Source: Maridesulfovibrio sp.
GTDB lineage: Bacteria > Desulfobacterota > Desulfovibrionia > Desulfovibrionales > Desulfovibrionaceae
Direction of reading: 5' to 3'
Assembly (NCBI RefSeq): GCF_963678865.1
Contig: NZ_OY787459.1
Coordinates: forward strand, 2,508,501 to 2,572,500
DNA: 64,000 nt
Position 1 is the first letter of the stretch. Each line of letters begins with the position of its first letter. The position numbers were made by a program, and so were the translations under genes. Below the pieces are notes generated by a model, which was not told the DNA's origin, did not search any database, and worked only from the letters and a program-made list of their open reading frames with translations. Below are positions 17,946 through 25,751 of the stretch, one piece after another.

Positions 17946-18623
17946 CTATGAAGTCAGCCCGTGAACCGAATCGCGGACCCAGTAAAGCAGGTTGAACTTT
18001 TCGGCAAGACCTTCCTTGATCTTGTTCAGGGTAGCCTTGTCCATGTCATGGATACGGATAAACACATGGCGCATATTTTCCTGCTCCGGCTCGTAGGAAG
18101 TCAGGATGGACATGACCCGGCCACCGTTCTCCTTGAGATAGTCAAGTACACCGTTCAGTGATCCCGGCTCATTGGAAAGAGCAAGACCGACCTGAACTCC
18201 GCCGTCCATAACACCGGTGATGCTGATCAGGACCTTGAAAACATCAGTATTGGTAATGATGCCTACGCACTTTCCTGCGGCGTCAACAACCGGGATACCC
18301 CCGATTTTGTTTTCTTCCATAATAACCGCGGCCTTTTCCACAGTATCTTCAGCAGAAACAGTGAGCACCTTACGGGACATTATGTCCTTAACCTTGATTT
18401 CCGAGAGCAGATAGTACAGCTCATGCATATCAAGGGTAGTGGCTTTGGAGGGTGATGCTTCCTTGATGTCTCTGTCCGAAATTATACCAACCAGAATTCC
18501 GTCGTCGTCAACAATAGGCAACCTGCTGATATTACTGTCTTTCAACAATTTGGCTGCTTTCATCATGGAACGGTCATGGGTCAGGGTGATTACGTCCTTG
18601 GACATCCAGTTTTTAACTAGCAT
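17946..18623 (-). CDS. CBS-pair plus ACT domain protein
   Basis: 225 residues: two CBS domains (about 7-65 and 80-135; motifs MSKDVITL, LPIVDDDGILVGIISDRD, GIPVVDAAGKCVGIIT) followed by an ACT-like domain (about 140-220, GVQVGLALSNEPGSLNGVLDYL). Such stand-alone proteins bind adenine nucleotides and amino acids and act as energy or metabolite sensors; the partner is unknown. Monocistronic, AGGAGG upstream. Confidence 0.9.
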   Translation of the reverse strand: MLVKNWMSKDVITLTHDRSMMKAAKLLKDSNISRLPIVDDDGILVGIISDRDIKEASPSKATTLDMHELYYLLSEIKVKDIMSRKVLTVSAEDTVEKAAVIMEENKIGGIPVVDAAGKCVGIITNTDVFKVLISITGVMDGGVQVGLALSNEPGSLNGVLDYLKENGGRVMSILTSYEPEQENMRHVFIRIHDMDKATLNKIKEGLAEKFNLLYWVRDSVHGLTS

Positions 18624-18840
18624 AGGGAACCTCCTTGAGGCCGTCGGCCTATAATGTTTCTATGATATGATCAGCTGAAGAATGCAGTTCAATTCCGCTT
18701 GATACTAAACTTATCCATTTTCCTACTTATATGATTATATAAACAAATGTCTGGGGTCAATCATCATAGCCTTAAAAAGCAGGTCCCATACATTTTTGTA
18801 GCAGAATTATATTCATACCTATGCCTGTAGAGGCAAAAAA

Positions 18841-20118
18841 TCATAATTTACGAAAAAACAATCCCGGAGCAATGGCAGGATTATCGCAACGTAGAACAGC
18901 CTGTGTGCCGGAATGGACCACATCACGAGGTTCGCCATTAGTAGCTTCAAAAGAATAGTCACCGGCTTTAATAAAGGGACGCTCCAATCCGGGAACAAGG
19001 ACATGCATATCACAATCATTTTCCCAACGGGCTTTCACAGAAAGCAGCCAGCTGCCGTCATCTCGCTGTTCCAGAACACGGGCTACGACAGGCCTGCGTT
19101 CTTCCTTGGATGGAGGCATGGCAATGGTGCTGGGACCGCTTTTCTTGAAAAAAGCTGTGGTCAGAGGCCGTGTGGCGGCATTGGTAAGCTCGGCCAAAGC
19201 TATGCCGGGAAGCGGACCGCCCTCCTTGGCCTTATCAATTACCGTGCGGTAGACATCAACAACCTGCGCCAGATAAGATGAACTTTTGGTCCGCCCCTCA
19301 ATCTTCAGGGAAGCAATGCCCAGCTTGGCCAGCATCCGAACATGATGAACCAGACAAAGATCCTCGGCTGCAAAAAATTCTGTATACCCGTCATGCTCCA
19401 CCGCTTCCCAGACATCCTGACCGGGGCGGGTCTTTTCTTCAACACGCAGACCGGTTGCCTTGTATTCAAAACGGCAGGGGTGGGTACAGCGGCCCATGTT
19501 TGCGGAACGGTCATTGAGCCACGCACTGAGAAAACAACGCCCGGAAATAGCCATGCACATTGCTCCATGGACAAACATTTCCAGCTCAATACCCGGACAC
19601 TTTCCGGCAATATCTGCAACATCTGCTGCGGAAAGCTCACGCGCGAGATTGACCCTTGAAGCACCGAATTTCTGCCAGAACCTGGCCGCCTCGCTGTTTC
19701 CGGTATTAGCTTGTGTGCTGATATGGACCGGAATATCCGGTAAAATTTCCGCTGCGAGCATGAGTACGCCGGGATCAGCAATAATCAGCCCATCCGGCGG
19801 GCATTCTTTCAATTTCGCGAGATCAGCCCGAACTTTGGAGAGATCTTTTTCCTTGGGATAGGCATTGACGCAAAAATAAGCCTGAACATTATTAGCACGA
19901 CAAAGTTCAAAGGCTGCAGGGAGATCTTCCCAGTTGAATCCGGCCCCGGCGGAACGCAGGTTCAGGTCACCTGCTCCGAGATAGACCGCATCAGCACCAT
20001 AGGTGACTGCGGTTTCCAGTTTTTCCATATTCCCGGCTGGGCAAAGCAGCTCCGGCATATCATTGAGAATGGGCCGGGTAATCCCCGGATTATCAGGTGT
20101 ATCTTCTGTGTAGGTCAT
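18841..20118 (-). CDS. U32 family peptidase / tRNA hydroxylation-type protein
   Basis: 425 residues. Begins with PELLCPAGNMEKLETAVTYGADAVYLG and contains the U32 signature ELEMFVHGAMCMAISGRCF with cysteines continuing in GRCTHPCRFEY, as in the YegQ/TrhP branch that installs 5-hydroxyuridine at tRNA position 34, and the RlhA branch. The cysteines suggest an Fe-S site. Which branch it belongs to is not settled; the first ATG has a weak ribosome site and Met21 is an alternative. 24 bases after the PHP gene, likely one operon. Confidence 0.85.
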   Translation of the reverse strand: MTYTEDTPDNPGITRPILNDMPELLCPAGNMEKLETAVTYGADAVYLGAGDLNLRSAGAGFNWEDLPAAFELCRANNVQAYFCVNAYPKEKDLSKVRADLAKLKECPPDGLIIADPGVLMLAAEILPDIPVHISTQANTGNSEAARFWQKFGASRVNLARELSAADVADIAGKCPGIELEMFVHGAMCMAISGRCFLSAWLNDRSANMGRCTHPCRFEYKATGLRVEEKTRPGQDVWEAVEHDGYTEFFAAEDLCLVHHVRMLAKLGIASLKIEGRTKSSSYLAQVVDVYRTVIDKAKEGGPLPGIALAELTNAATRPLTTAFFKKSGPSTIAMPPSKEERRPVVARVLEQRDDGSWLLSVKARWENDCDMHVLVPGLERPFIKAGDYSFEATNGEPRDVVHSGTQAVLRCDNPAIAPGLFFRKL

Positions 20119-20142
20119 CTTGGTAAATTCGAAAAATGGTTA

Positions 20143-21000
20143 TTAAATTTTAAGTCCTCTGGACTGTCTGAAGGACTTAATCCCGTCAAGCACACTATGA
20201 TGGACAAAAAGGTTTCCGGTCCCCTTTCCAAGTTGGATATCCGGCTTCACATAACCGTGAAAATCAGAACCGCCGCTGGGCAGCAATTCGTATTTACGGG
20301 CCAGACGCTTGATGCGATCAGTCATATTATTGGTATGGGAACTGTAATAGACTTCAATCCCATGCAACCCCATTTCTTTTAACCTGGCCACTTCCTGCTC
20401 CAGCACATCTTCGTCTGAACTGAGCAGAAACGGATGCGCAAGAATCGGGGTGGCTTCGGTTGAATGCAACAAATCAAAGGCATATTCAGCGGAAATATTA
20501 TCCTTGGGGCTGTATGCTTTACCCTTCTTGCCCAGATAGCCGTCGAAAGCCTCGTCAAAACTCTTAACATACCCCTTCTGGAGCATGACCCGAGCCATAT
20601 GCGGCCTGCCGATGGTCCCGGCGGCCTGACCCTGCACTTCTTCCATGGTTATGTCAAAGCCCAGTTTCTGGAGATTAGAGACTACAATTTCATTACGCTC
20701 AACCCGTCTGTTACGTACCTGCTCAAAAACACGCTTCAGCCGTTCCGAATAAGGATCCACCCAGAGGCCGACAATATGCAGCACCCCAACCCTGCTCTCT
20801 ACACTCAACTCACAACCGGGTATGACCTCCACCCCGGCTTTAACCCCGGTCTCAAGGGCTTCAGGCAAACCTTCCATGGTATCATGATCCGTAAGGGCAA
20901 TGGCTGTAAGTCCGGCCTTCTTGGCGGCCCGGACCAGTTCCGCGGGGGTGAAAGTTCCATCCGAAGCGGTGGAATGAGTATGCAGGTCAATGGCAGACAT
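20143..21000 (-). CDS. PHP-domain phosphoesterase (RNase AM / nucleoside bisphosphatase type)
   Basis: 285 residues. PHP motifs: IDLHTHSTASDGTF at the N-terminus, ALTDHDTMEG, PGCELSVE, ILAHPFLL and the C-terminal GSDFHG, together the trinuclear metal site. The layout fits YciV/RnaAM enzymes that release mononucleotides from RNA 5' ends or hydrolyse 3',5'-nucleoside bisphosphates. The start at 21000 (MSAIDLHTH) is chosen because GGAG is 6 bases upstream; the frame is open to 21021. Divergent from the Trm112 gene. Confidence 0.9.
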   Translation of the reverse strand: MSAIDLHTHSTASDGTFTPAELVRAAKKAGLTAIALTDHDTMEGLPEALETGVKAGVEVIPGCELSVESRVGVLHIVGLWVDPYSERLKRVFEQVRNRRVERNEIVVSNLQKLGFDITMEEVQGQAAGTIGRPHMARVMLQKGYVKSFDEAFDGYLGKKGKAYSPKDNISAEYAFDLLHSTEATPILAHPFLLSSDEDVLEQEVARLKEMGLHGIEVYYSSHTNNMTDRIKRLARKYELLPSGGSDFHGYVKPDIQLGKGTGNLFVHHSVLDGIKSFRQSRGLKI

Positions 21001-21097
21001 AACGATCTCCGATAGCAGCACTGAGAAATGCGGGGTTGAGGAATTTGTTTTCTATAGTTATAGGGTAGCGAGCAAACAATATGCAAGGAGTACCTTT

Positions 21098-21283
21098 ATG
21101 ACTCTTAATAAAGAACTGGTCGACATACTCGTCTGCCCCAAATGCAAGGGCGAACTGAAACTTCTTTCCGGTGAAAAAGGACTTGAATGCGAAAGCTGCA
21201 AAGTAGTCTATCCCGTAAAAGATGAAATCCCGATCATGCTTGTTGACGAAGCTGTTCCCGCTGACAAGTGGGAAAACAAATAA
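21098..21283 (+). CDS. Trm112 family small zinc protein
   Basis: 61 residues: MTLNKELVDILVCPKCKG, then CESCKVVYPVKDEIPIML, i.e. two CxxC pairs of the Trm112/YcaR fold. In other organisms Trm112 activates methyltransferases; bacterial homologues are mostly uncharacterised. Start chosen at 21098 after AAGGAG; the frame is open further upstream but that would overlap the PHP promoter. 63 bases ahead of the FKBP gene. Confidence 0.92.
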   Translation: MTLNKELVDILVCPKCKGELKLLSGEKGLECESCKVVYPVKDEIPIMLVDEAVPADKWENK

Positions 21284-21346
21284 TCAATAACACAAACAAT
21301 GCGGGAATCAGCCATGCAGGCTCCCCGCGAACAACAAGGAGATTCC

Positions 21347-21778
21347 ATGTCCCAAGCCAAAGACGGCGACAAAATCCGCGTCCACTATGCCGGTTCCCTT
21401 GAAGACGGAACAGAATTCGACTCCTCTTACAAAAGAGGCGAACCTCTTGAGATTGTTCTCGGTCAGGGCATGCTGATCAAGGGTTTTGAAGATGCTGTCA
21501 AAGGCCTCGCGGTCGGTGAAAAGGTAAAAGCCACCATCAGCCCTGAAGAAGGCTACGGCCCGTATCACGAAGAACATACCTTCGAAGTGGACCGCAACCA
21601 GATTCCGCCTGAAATCAACCCCGAAGTGGGCATGATGCTCCAGGTCAACACCGATCAGGGTGTTACCAATGTAACCATCAAATCCGTATCCGATGAAACC
21701 GTTATCCTCGATGGCAACCATCCCCTCGCCGGACAGACCATGGTCTTTGAGATTGAACTGCTCGAAATCATGTCCTAA
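21347..21778 (+). CDS. FKBP-type peptidyl-prolyl isomerase, SlyD-like
   Basis: 143 residues. FKBP core (VHYAGSLEDGTEFDSS, EIVLGQGMLIKGFEDAVKGL) interrupted by an insert-in-flap domain, the SlyD arrangement that gives chaperone activity. It lacks the His/Cys-rich metal tail of E. coli SlyD and ends at ELLEIMS. Cytoplasmic. The start at 21347 follows AAGGAG; upstream in-frame ATGs lack one. Confidence 0.93.
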   Translation: MSQAKDGDKIRVHYAGSLEDGTEFDSSYKRGEPLEIVLGQGMLIKGFEDAVKGLAVGEKVKATISPEEGYGPYHEEHTFEVDRNQIPPEINPEVGMMLQVNTDQGVTNVTIKSVSDETVILDGNHPLAGQTMVFEIELLEIMS

Positions 21779-21807
21779 TTTTCAGGGGCTTTGCGCCCTG
21801 AACACAC

Positions 21808-21844
21808 AAAAATCCCCCGTACGATTTCCGCACGGGGGATTTTT
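21808..21844 (+). terminator. terminator after FKBP gene
   Basis: AAAAATCCCCCGT / ACGGGGGATTTTT hairpin. Confidence 0.88.
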
Positions 21845-21965
21845 ATTTATATCAGCAGGTTAAGCGTAAAGAAAAACTTTTTATGTAAAATATCAAATTT
21901 ACAATGTTGACAACTGAAACTGAATGTATATTTGTAATTCAGACGAACAGAACAGGAGGTTATTT

Positions 21966-22379
21966 ATGGTTATCGACTTTGGTTCATTCTATAACTTTCC
22001 GTATGAGTTTGATAAAATATTCAATGACGTCTTTAATCCACACCATCACAACAGGAGAAAAGCGTCATATCCTCCACTGAACATCAGTGAGAGCAGCAAC
22101 AACATATATATTCGTGCGGAAGTACCTGGTGTTTCCATTGAAGATATGGAAATCACCATTACTGCAAAAAATCTTGTACTAAAGGGAGAACGCAAACTTC
22201 CAGAAGGCAGATACTTCAGACAGGAAAGACCTTCAGGAGTATTTCAAAGAATCATTTCCATCAACACTACTGTTGATGTAGATAATGTTTCAGCATCAGT
22301 AAAAGACGGAATACTGAATATCATTCTTCCGAAAACGGAATCATCCGTACCCAGAAAGGTTGACATTGCTATCGAATAA
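21966..22379 (+). CDS. Hsp20 small heat shock protein, first copy
   Basis: 137 residues, alpha-crystallin domain about 40-130 (PPLNISESSNNIYIRAEVPG, GILNIILPK) with an aromatic N-terminal arm (FGSFYNFPYEF). ATP-independent chaperone that holds unfolding proteins. Start at 21966 after AGGAGG; TTGACA at 21907-21912 may be the -35 box of its promoter. The second Hsp20 begins 12 bases after its stop. The two are clearly different in sequence, so not a recent duplication. Confidence 0.93.
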   Translation: MVIDFGSFYNFPYEFDKIFNDVFNPHHHNRRKASYPPLNISESSNNIYIRAEVPGVSIEDMEITITAKNLVLKGERKLPEGRYFRQERPSGVFQRIISINTTVDVDNVSASVKDGILNIILPKTESSVPRKVDIAIE

Positions 22380-22391
22380 AGGGGGACTAAC

Positions 22392-22742
22392 ATGAATAAT
22401 GAAAAGAAAATTGAAAAATTCAGCCCCGCAACCGATATTGTAGAGAGCGAGCAGGGCTTTTACATGTACGTGGACCTTCCCGGAGTAAGCAAAGAGGCTC
22501 TTGCTATCGACCTCGATGAAAATAATCTGATAATTGCCGGCAAAGCTGCCGCAACTCTCGGCGAAGACGAAAAATTCATTGATCAGGAATTCTGCGAAGG
22601 TGAATATACCCGCAGGTTCACCATTGCCGATGTCGTGGACCGGGAAAACATCAAGGCAAACCTGAAAAACGGAGTACTGGAACTCTTCCTGCCCAAAATG
22701 CCGGAAGTCCAACCCCGAAAAATACAAATTACTAACGAATAA
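22392..22742 (+). CDS. Hsp20 small heat shock protein, second copy
   Basis: 116 residues, alpha-crystallin domain with a short acidic N-terminal arm (MNNEKKIEKFSPATDIVES). Motifs YVDLPGVSKEALAIDLDEN and NGVLELFLPKM. Shorter than its neighbour and lacking its aromatic arm; paired small Hsps of this kind often co-assemble. GGGGG precedes the start. A terminator follows. Confidence 0.93.
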   Translation: MNNEKKIEKFSPATDIVESEQGFYMYVDLPGVSKEALAIDLDENNLIIAGKAAATLGEDEKFIDQEFCEGEYTRRFTIADVVDRENIKANLKNGVLELFLPKMPEVQPRKIQITNE

Positions 22743-22770
22743 AAAACACCACTCCTTCACACCCCTCGAA

Positions 22771-22808
22771 AAAAGGCTCCCTCTACCACAGGGAGCCTTT
22801 TGCTGTTT
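22771..22808. terminator. terminator between Hsp20 and hemerythrin genes
   Basis: AAAAGGCTCCCT / AGGGAGCCTTTT hairpin between convergent genes. Confidence 0.85.
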
Positions 22809-22839
22809 CTTGCGTAAACCATCTGAACAATCTGTAAAA

Positions 22840-23247
22840 TCAGTACACACCTTGTTCATTTAAAAATTTGCCCAAAACCTTGTCCGTCTTTAAAATATGA
22901 TCTCTCAACCAATCGGCCAGGAATTTAAATACCTTGACCGGCTCAACCTGAGTTTCGTTTTTTACCAGCAGCCCCAGTGTTTCAGCCTTCATAGAAAAAA
23001 CATGATGCATCTTATTATGCTCCTCAGCAGCGGGGAATCCGTACTTCTCCATCAATTTTTCTTCTGTGGAAAAATGGCTTATGGCATAGTCAAACATATC
23101 CTTCACCAGCTCTCTAAGAACCTTATCCTCTTCCATATCTTTCACTGAATCATAAGCCTTGTTAATCATATCAATCAATTGCCGATGCTCTTTGTCGATA
23201 ATATTAACACCTACAGAATAACGCTCATCCCACTTCAGAATAGACAT
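22840..23247 (-). CDS. bacteriohemerythrin
   Basis: 135-residue single-domain hemerythrin. All seven diiron ligands are found: His21, His58, Glu62, His77, His81, His117 and Asp122. It binds O2 reversibly; in Desulfovibrio such proteins are linked to oxygen sensing or delivery. GGAGCGG upstream of the start. Monocistronic. Confidence 0.95.
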   Translation of the reverse strand: MSILKWDERYSVGVNIIDKEHRQLIDMINKAYDSVKDMEEDKVLRELVKDMFDYAISHFSTEEKLMEKYGFPAAEEHNKMHHVFSMKAETLGLLVKNETQVEPVKVFKFLADWLRDHILKTDKVLGKFLNEQGVY

Positions 23248-23414
23248 ATCCGCTCCTTTTTTAAAATCTATTATCCTTCATATGTAATCAGTTCAAGCGC
23301 ATTTCATTTTCCTGCATAGTTAAACATAATTACGATTTCGCAGCGGCTTTGGTTTGCCCGTGAGGGGTGTTTCTGGTAAACCGCAATAAACCCTTCCAAG
23401 GAGGAAAACAAAAC

Positions 23415-23999
23415 ATGAAACTCTTCAAGATATTACTGGTAAGTGCTCTTTTCTGCGTTGCCCTCATGGCCGGAACCGCAAACGCGGCAGACCACACGGT
23501 TTTTGTAAAACTGCAGACCAGCATGGGCAACATAGTGCTCGAACTGAACAAGGACAAAGCTCCGGTCACCGTAGCCAACTTTCTGCGTTACGTTAACGAA
23601 GGACACTACAGTGGAACCATTTTTCACCGCGTAATTGACGGCTTCATGATTCAGGGCGGTAACTTCGATAAAAATATGAAACAACGCCCCACTCATGCAG
23701 CAATTGAAAACGAAGCCCGCAACGGCCTGTACAACGACAAATACACCGTTGCCATGGCCCGGACCAATGATCCACATTCCGCAACCGACCAGTTCTTTAT
23801 CAATGTTAATGACAACGCATTCCTCAACTTCAAGTCTGAATCAGGCTCTGGGTGGGGCTATGCCGTATTCGGTAAAGTTATCGGCGGTAAAAAAGTTGTC
23901 GATAAAATTGCAAAGACTGTAACCTTCCGCAAAGGCCGTTACGACGACGTTCCTGTTAAGCCCATCACGATTATCAAGGCTGAAGAGCTTAAACAGTAA
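23415..23999 (+). CDS. periplasmic cyclophilin-type peptidyl-prolyl isomerase
   Basis: 194 residues: signal peptide ending NANAA-like (MAGTANA, cleavage near residue 24) and a cyclophilin domain (TSMGNIVLELNKDKAPVTVANF, YSGTIFHRVIDGFMIQGG, DQFFINVNDN). The active-site Arg is in FHRVI. Helps fold exported proteins. AGGAGG precedes the ATG at 23415. Twelve bases ahead of the DUF2959-type lipoprotein gene. Confidence 0.94.
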   Translation: MKLFKILLVSALFCVALMAGTANAADHTVFVKLQTSMGNIVLELNKDKAPVTVANFLRYVNEGHYSGTIFHRVIDGFMIQGGNFDKNMKQRPTHAAIENEARNGLYNDKYTVAMARTNDPHSATDQFFINVNDNAFLNFKSESGSGWGYAVFGKVIGGKKVVDKIAKTVTFRKGRYDDVPVKPITIIKAEELKQ

Positions 24000-24011
24000 G
24001 GGGTAATTTAC

Positions 24012-24668
24012 ATGCACCTGATGAACAAGATAGCCACTTCCCTCATCATAATCATGGCGCTGGGGCTTGCCGGATGTCAGTCCGCTTATTACAAAACAAT
24101 GGAAAGCTTCGGTTACCATAAACGTGACCTTCTTGTTTCCAATGTGGAAAAAGCCCGTGAATCTCAGGAAGAAGCCAGTGAACAGTTTAAAAGCGCACTC
24201 GATAAATTCAGCGCCCTGACCGGATTTCACGGTGGCGACCTTCAGGAGACTTATGAACGGCTCAATGATGAGTACGAAAACAGCGAAGCTGCAGCAGCAG
24301 AAGTCCGCAAAAGAATTGATGCCGTGCAGCAGGTCGGTGAAGACCTTTTTGACGAGTGGAATGCTGAACTTGACCAGTATACAAGCAGAAAGCTTCGCAA
24401 CGAGAGCCGGATTAAACTTTCCAAAACCAAAAGTAATTTCAAACGGTTACTCTCGGCAATGCGCAAGGCGGAGAAAAAAATCGATCCCGTACTCAATGTA
24501 TTCCGGGATCAGGTTCTGTACCTGAAGCACAACCTGAACGCACAGGCCATTTCTTCCCTCAAATCCGAACTGAACTCGCTTGAAGGTGACATCGGCAGGC
24601 TGATCAAGGAAATGCAGCGTTCCATCGATGAAGCCGACGCCTTTATCAAAGAATTGAAGAAGAACTAA
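24012..24668 (+). CDS. DUF2959-like lipoprotein
   Basis: 218 residues. Lipobox LAGC near residue 22, then a largely alpha-helical, charged coiled-coil body (SNVEKARESQEEASEQFKSA, EYENSEAAAAEVRKRIDAV). The YYKTMESFGYHKRDLLV start after the lipid cysteine and the overall length fit the DUF2959 family, whose function is unknown. Likely co-transcribed with the periplasmic isomerase. Confidence 0.85.
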   Translation: MHLMNKIATSLIIIMALGLAGCQSAYYKTMESFGYHKRDLLVSNVEKARESQEEASEQFKSALDKFSALTGFHGGDLQETYERLNDEYENSEAAAAEVRKRIDAVQQVGEDLFDEWNAELDQYTSRKLRNESRIKLSKTKSNFKRLLSAMRKAEKKIDPVLNVFRDQVLYLKHNLNAQAISSLKSELNSLEGDIGRLIKEMQRSIDEADAFIKELKKN

Positions 24669-24725
24669 AAACTCAATAATTTTAGTCTATTTTAATCCTT
24701 ATCAGGATGAATTAGTCTGATACGA

Positions 24726-24763
24726 AAAAATCCCCGGAGTGGAACCACTCCGGGGATTTTTTT
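24726..24763. terminator. terminator after DUF2959-like gene
   Basis: AAAAATCCCCGGAGTGG / CCACTCCGGGGATTTTT hairpin with 2-base loop and T run, between convergent genes. Confidence 0.9.
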
Positions 24764-24796
24764 CACGCTTGCTAATCGAATGCAGCGGGAAACGGA

Positions 24797-25180
24797 CTAA
24801 CCGTTAACCACGTGCAGCTGTTTTTTTACAAATTCAAGTTCGTCTTCAGATTTACTTTCAGCCAGTTCTGCCAAAGCCTGTGCGCAGAATGTAAGCATAA
24901 CGTCCGTGTCCAGTCCCAACAGGATTGAACCGTTGGAGACTATGCATGTCTCACCCTGATCTTCCATCAGATATGCTCTTCTGTCGCGCTCCTGACCGTT
25001 TCTGGTTGCAATGGAATAGCCTGTACGCCCCTTCTCGGTACTGAAAATTTTTTCAGATACCAGCTCCCCGCTGTCCTCATTATAATTGAGGGATTCATTT
25101 TCAAGCTTTCCGATAAAGGAAATCTGGCCGCCGAAATCATTTTCCAGAGTCACCCGTTTCAGGGCAGCTGACTTTTTCAT
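24797..25180 (-). CDS. hypothetical protein, partner of HTH gene
   Basis: 127 residues that I do not recognise. Soluble, mixed composition, no signal peptide. Starts MKKSAALKRVTLENDFGGQ and has a strand-rich first half with a helical C-terminus (FCAQALAELAESKSEDELEFVKKQL). It lies 22 bases downstream of a small excisionase-type HTH gene on the same strand, so the two are probably one unit. No mobile-element genes adjoin. Confidence 0.65.
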   Translation of the reverse strand: MKKSAALKRVTLENDFGGQISFIGKLENESLNYNEDSGELVSEKIFSTEKGRTGYSIATRNGQERDRRAYLMEDQGETCIVSNGSILLGLDTDVMLTFCAQALAELAESKSEDELEFVKKQLHVVNG

Positions 25181-25202
25181 GATCCTTGTCCACCGCTGTT
25201 TG

Positions 25203-25463
25203 TCAAATGGGCAGTTTCAGTTGTTCAGGGCCGTCCTTGCCGTCCTTTTTCTCCTTTTTAGGAGCCGCCTGCAAACCGTACTCAATGTATTCCAGCAGGG
25301 AACTTTCCGGCACACGCCACTGACTACCGACCTTTATGCCCCGAATCTTACCCTCCTGAACAAGCCTGTAGGCCGTCCGTGGATGGATTCTCAAAATGTC
25401 GGCAATCTCACGTACCGTGTATAGCGTAGGCGAGGGTGTCAAAGACTTATCCTGATTTTTCAA
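25203..25463 (-). CDS. excisionase/MerR-type helix-turn-helix protein
   Basis: 86 residues. HTH_17 type domain at about 14-62: LYTVREIADILRIHPRTAYR, then LVQEGKIRGIKVGSQWRVP. The tail is basic and low-complexity (PKKEKKDGKDG). Small DNA-binding proteins of this sort are excisionases or local regulators. No integrase is nearby, so a regulator is more likely. TGTCAAAG repeats occur just upstream and within its start, possible autoregulatory sites. Confidence 0.8.
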   Translation of the reverse strand: MKNQDKSLTPSPTLYTVREIADILRIHPRTAYRLVQEGKIRGIKVGSQWRVPESSLLEYIEYGLQAAPKKEKKDGKDGPEQLKLPI

Positions 25464-25662
25464 AATTACACTACGATGTACCCCTTATGACACTATTTGT
25501 CAAAAAATGTCAAAGAAATGCACTCTTATCTCTTCTTTTCTGCAACAATACTCCAACAAGCACTAAATACTTTGAAATTACAAAAGAAATAATCAAAACT
25601 GACTTTCAGTTGATTATTATCCGCAAACTATTCCCGAAATTTTTTTTCATTTTTCTTTAAAA

Positions 25663-25702
25663 ACATAAAAAAAAGTCCCTCCGGCAGAAGCAGAAGGGAC
25701 TT
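25663..25702 (-). terminator. terminator after GT39 gene
   Basis: AAGTCCCT / AGGGACTT hairpin; on the minus strand it runs into TTTTTTTTATGTTTTT. Confidence 0.8.
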
Positions 25703-25751
25703 GAGAAAACGCTCTGATGCGTTTGATCCTGACCGGTAAATCCGGCTTAAT

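Noticed and set aside
24797..25463. Excisionase-like gene as remnant of a prophage or integrative element
   Set aside because: No integrase, phage structural gene, tRNA junction or direct repeats near it.
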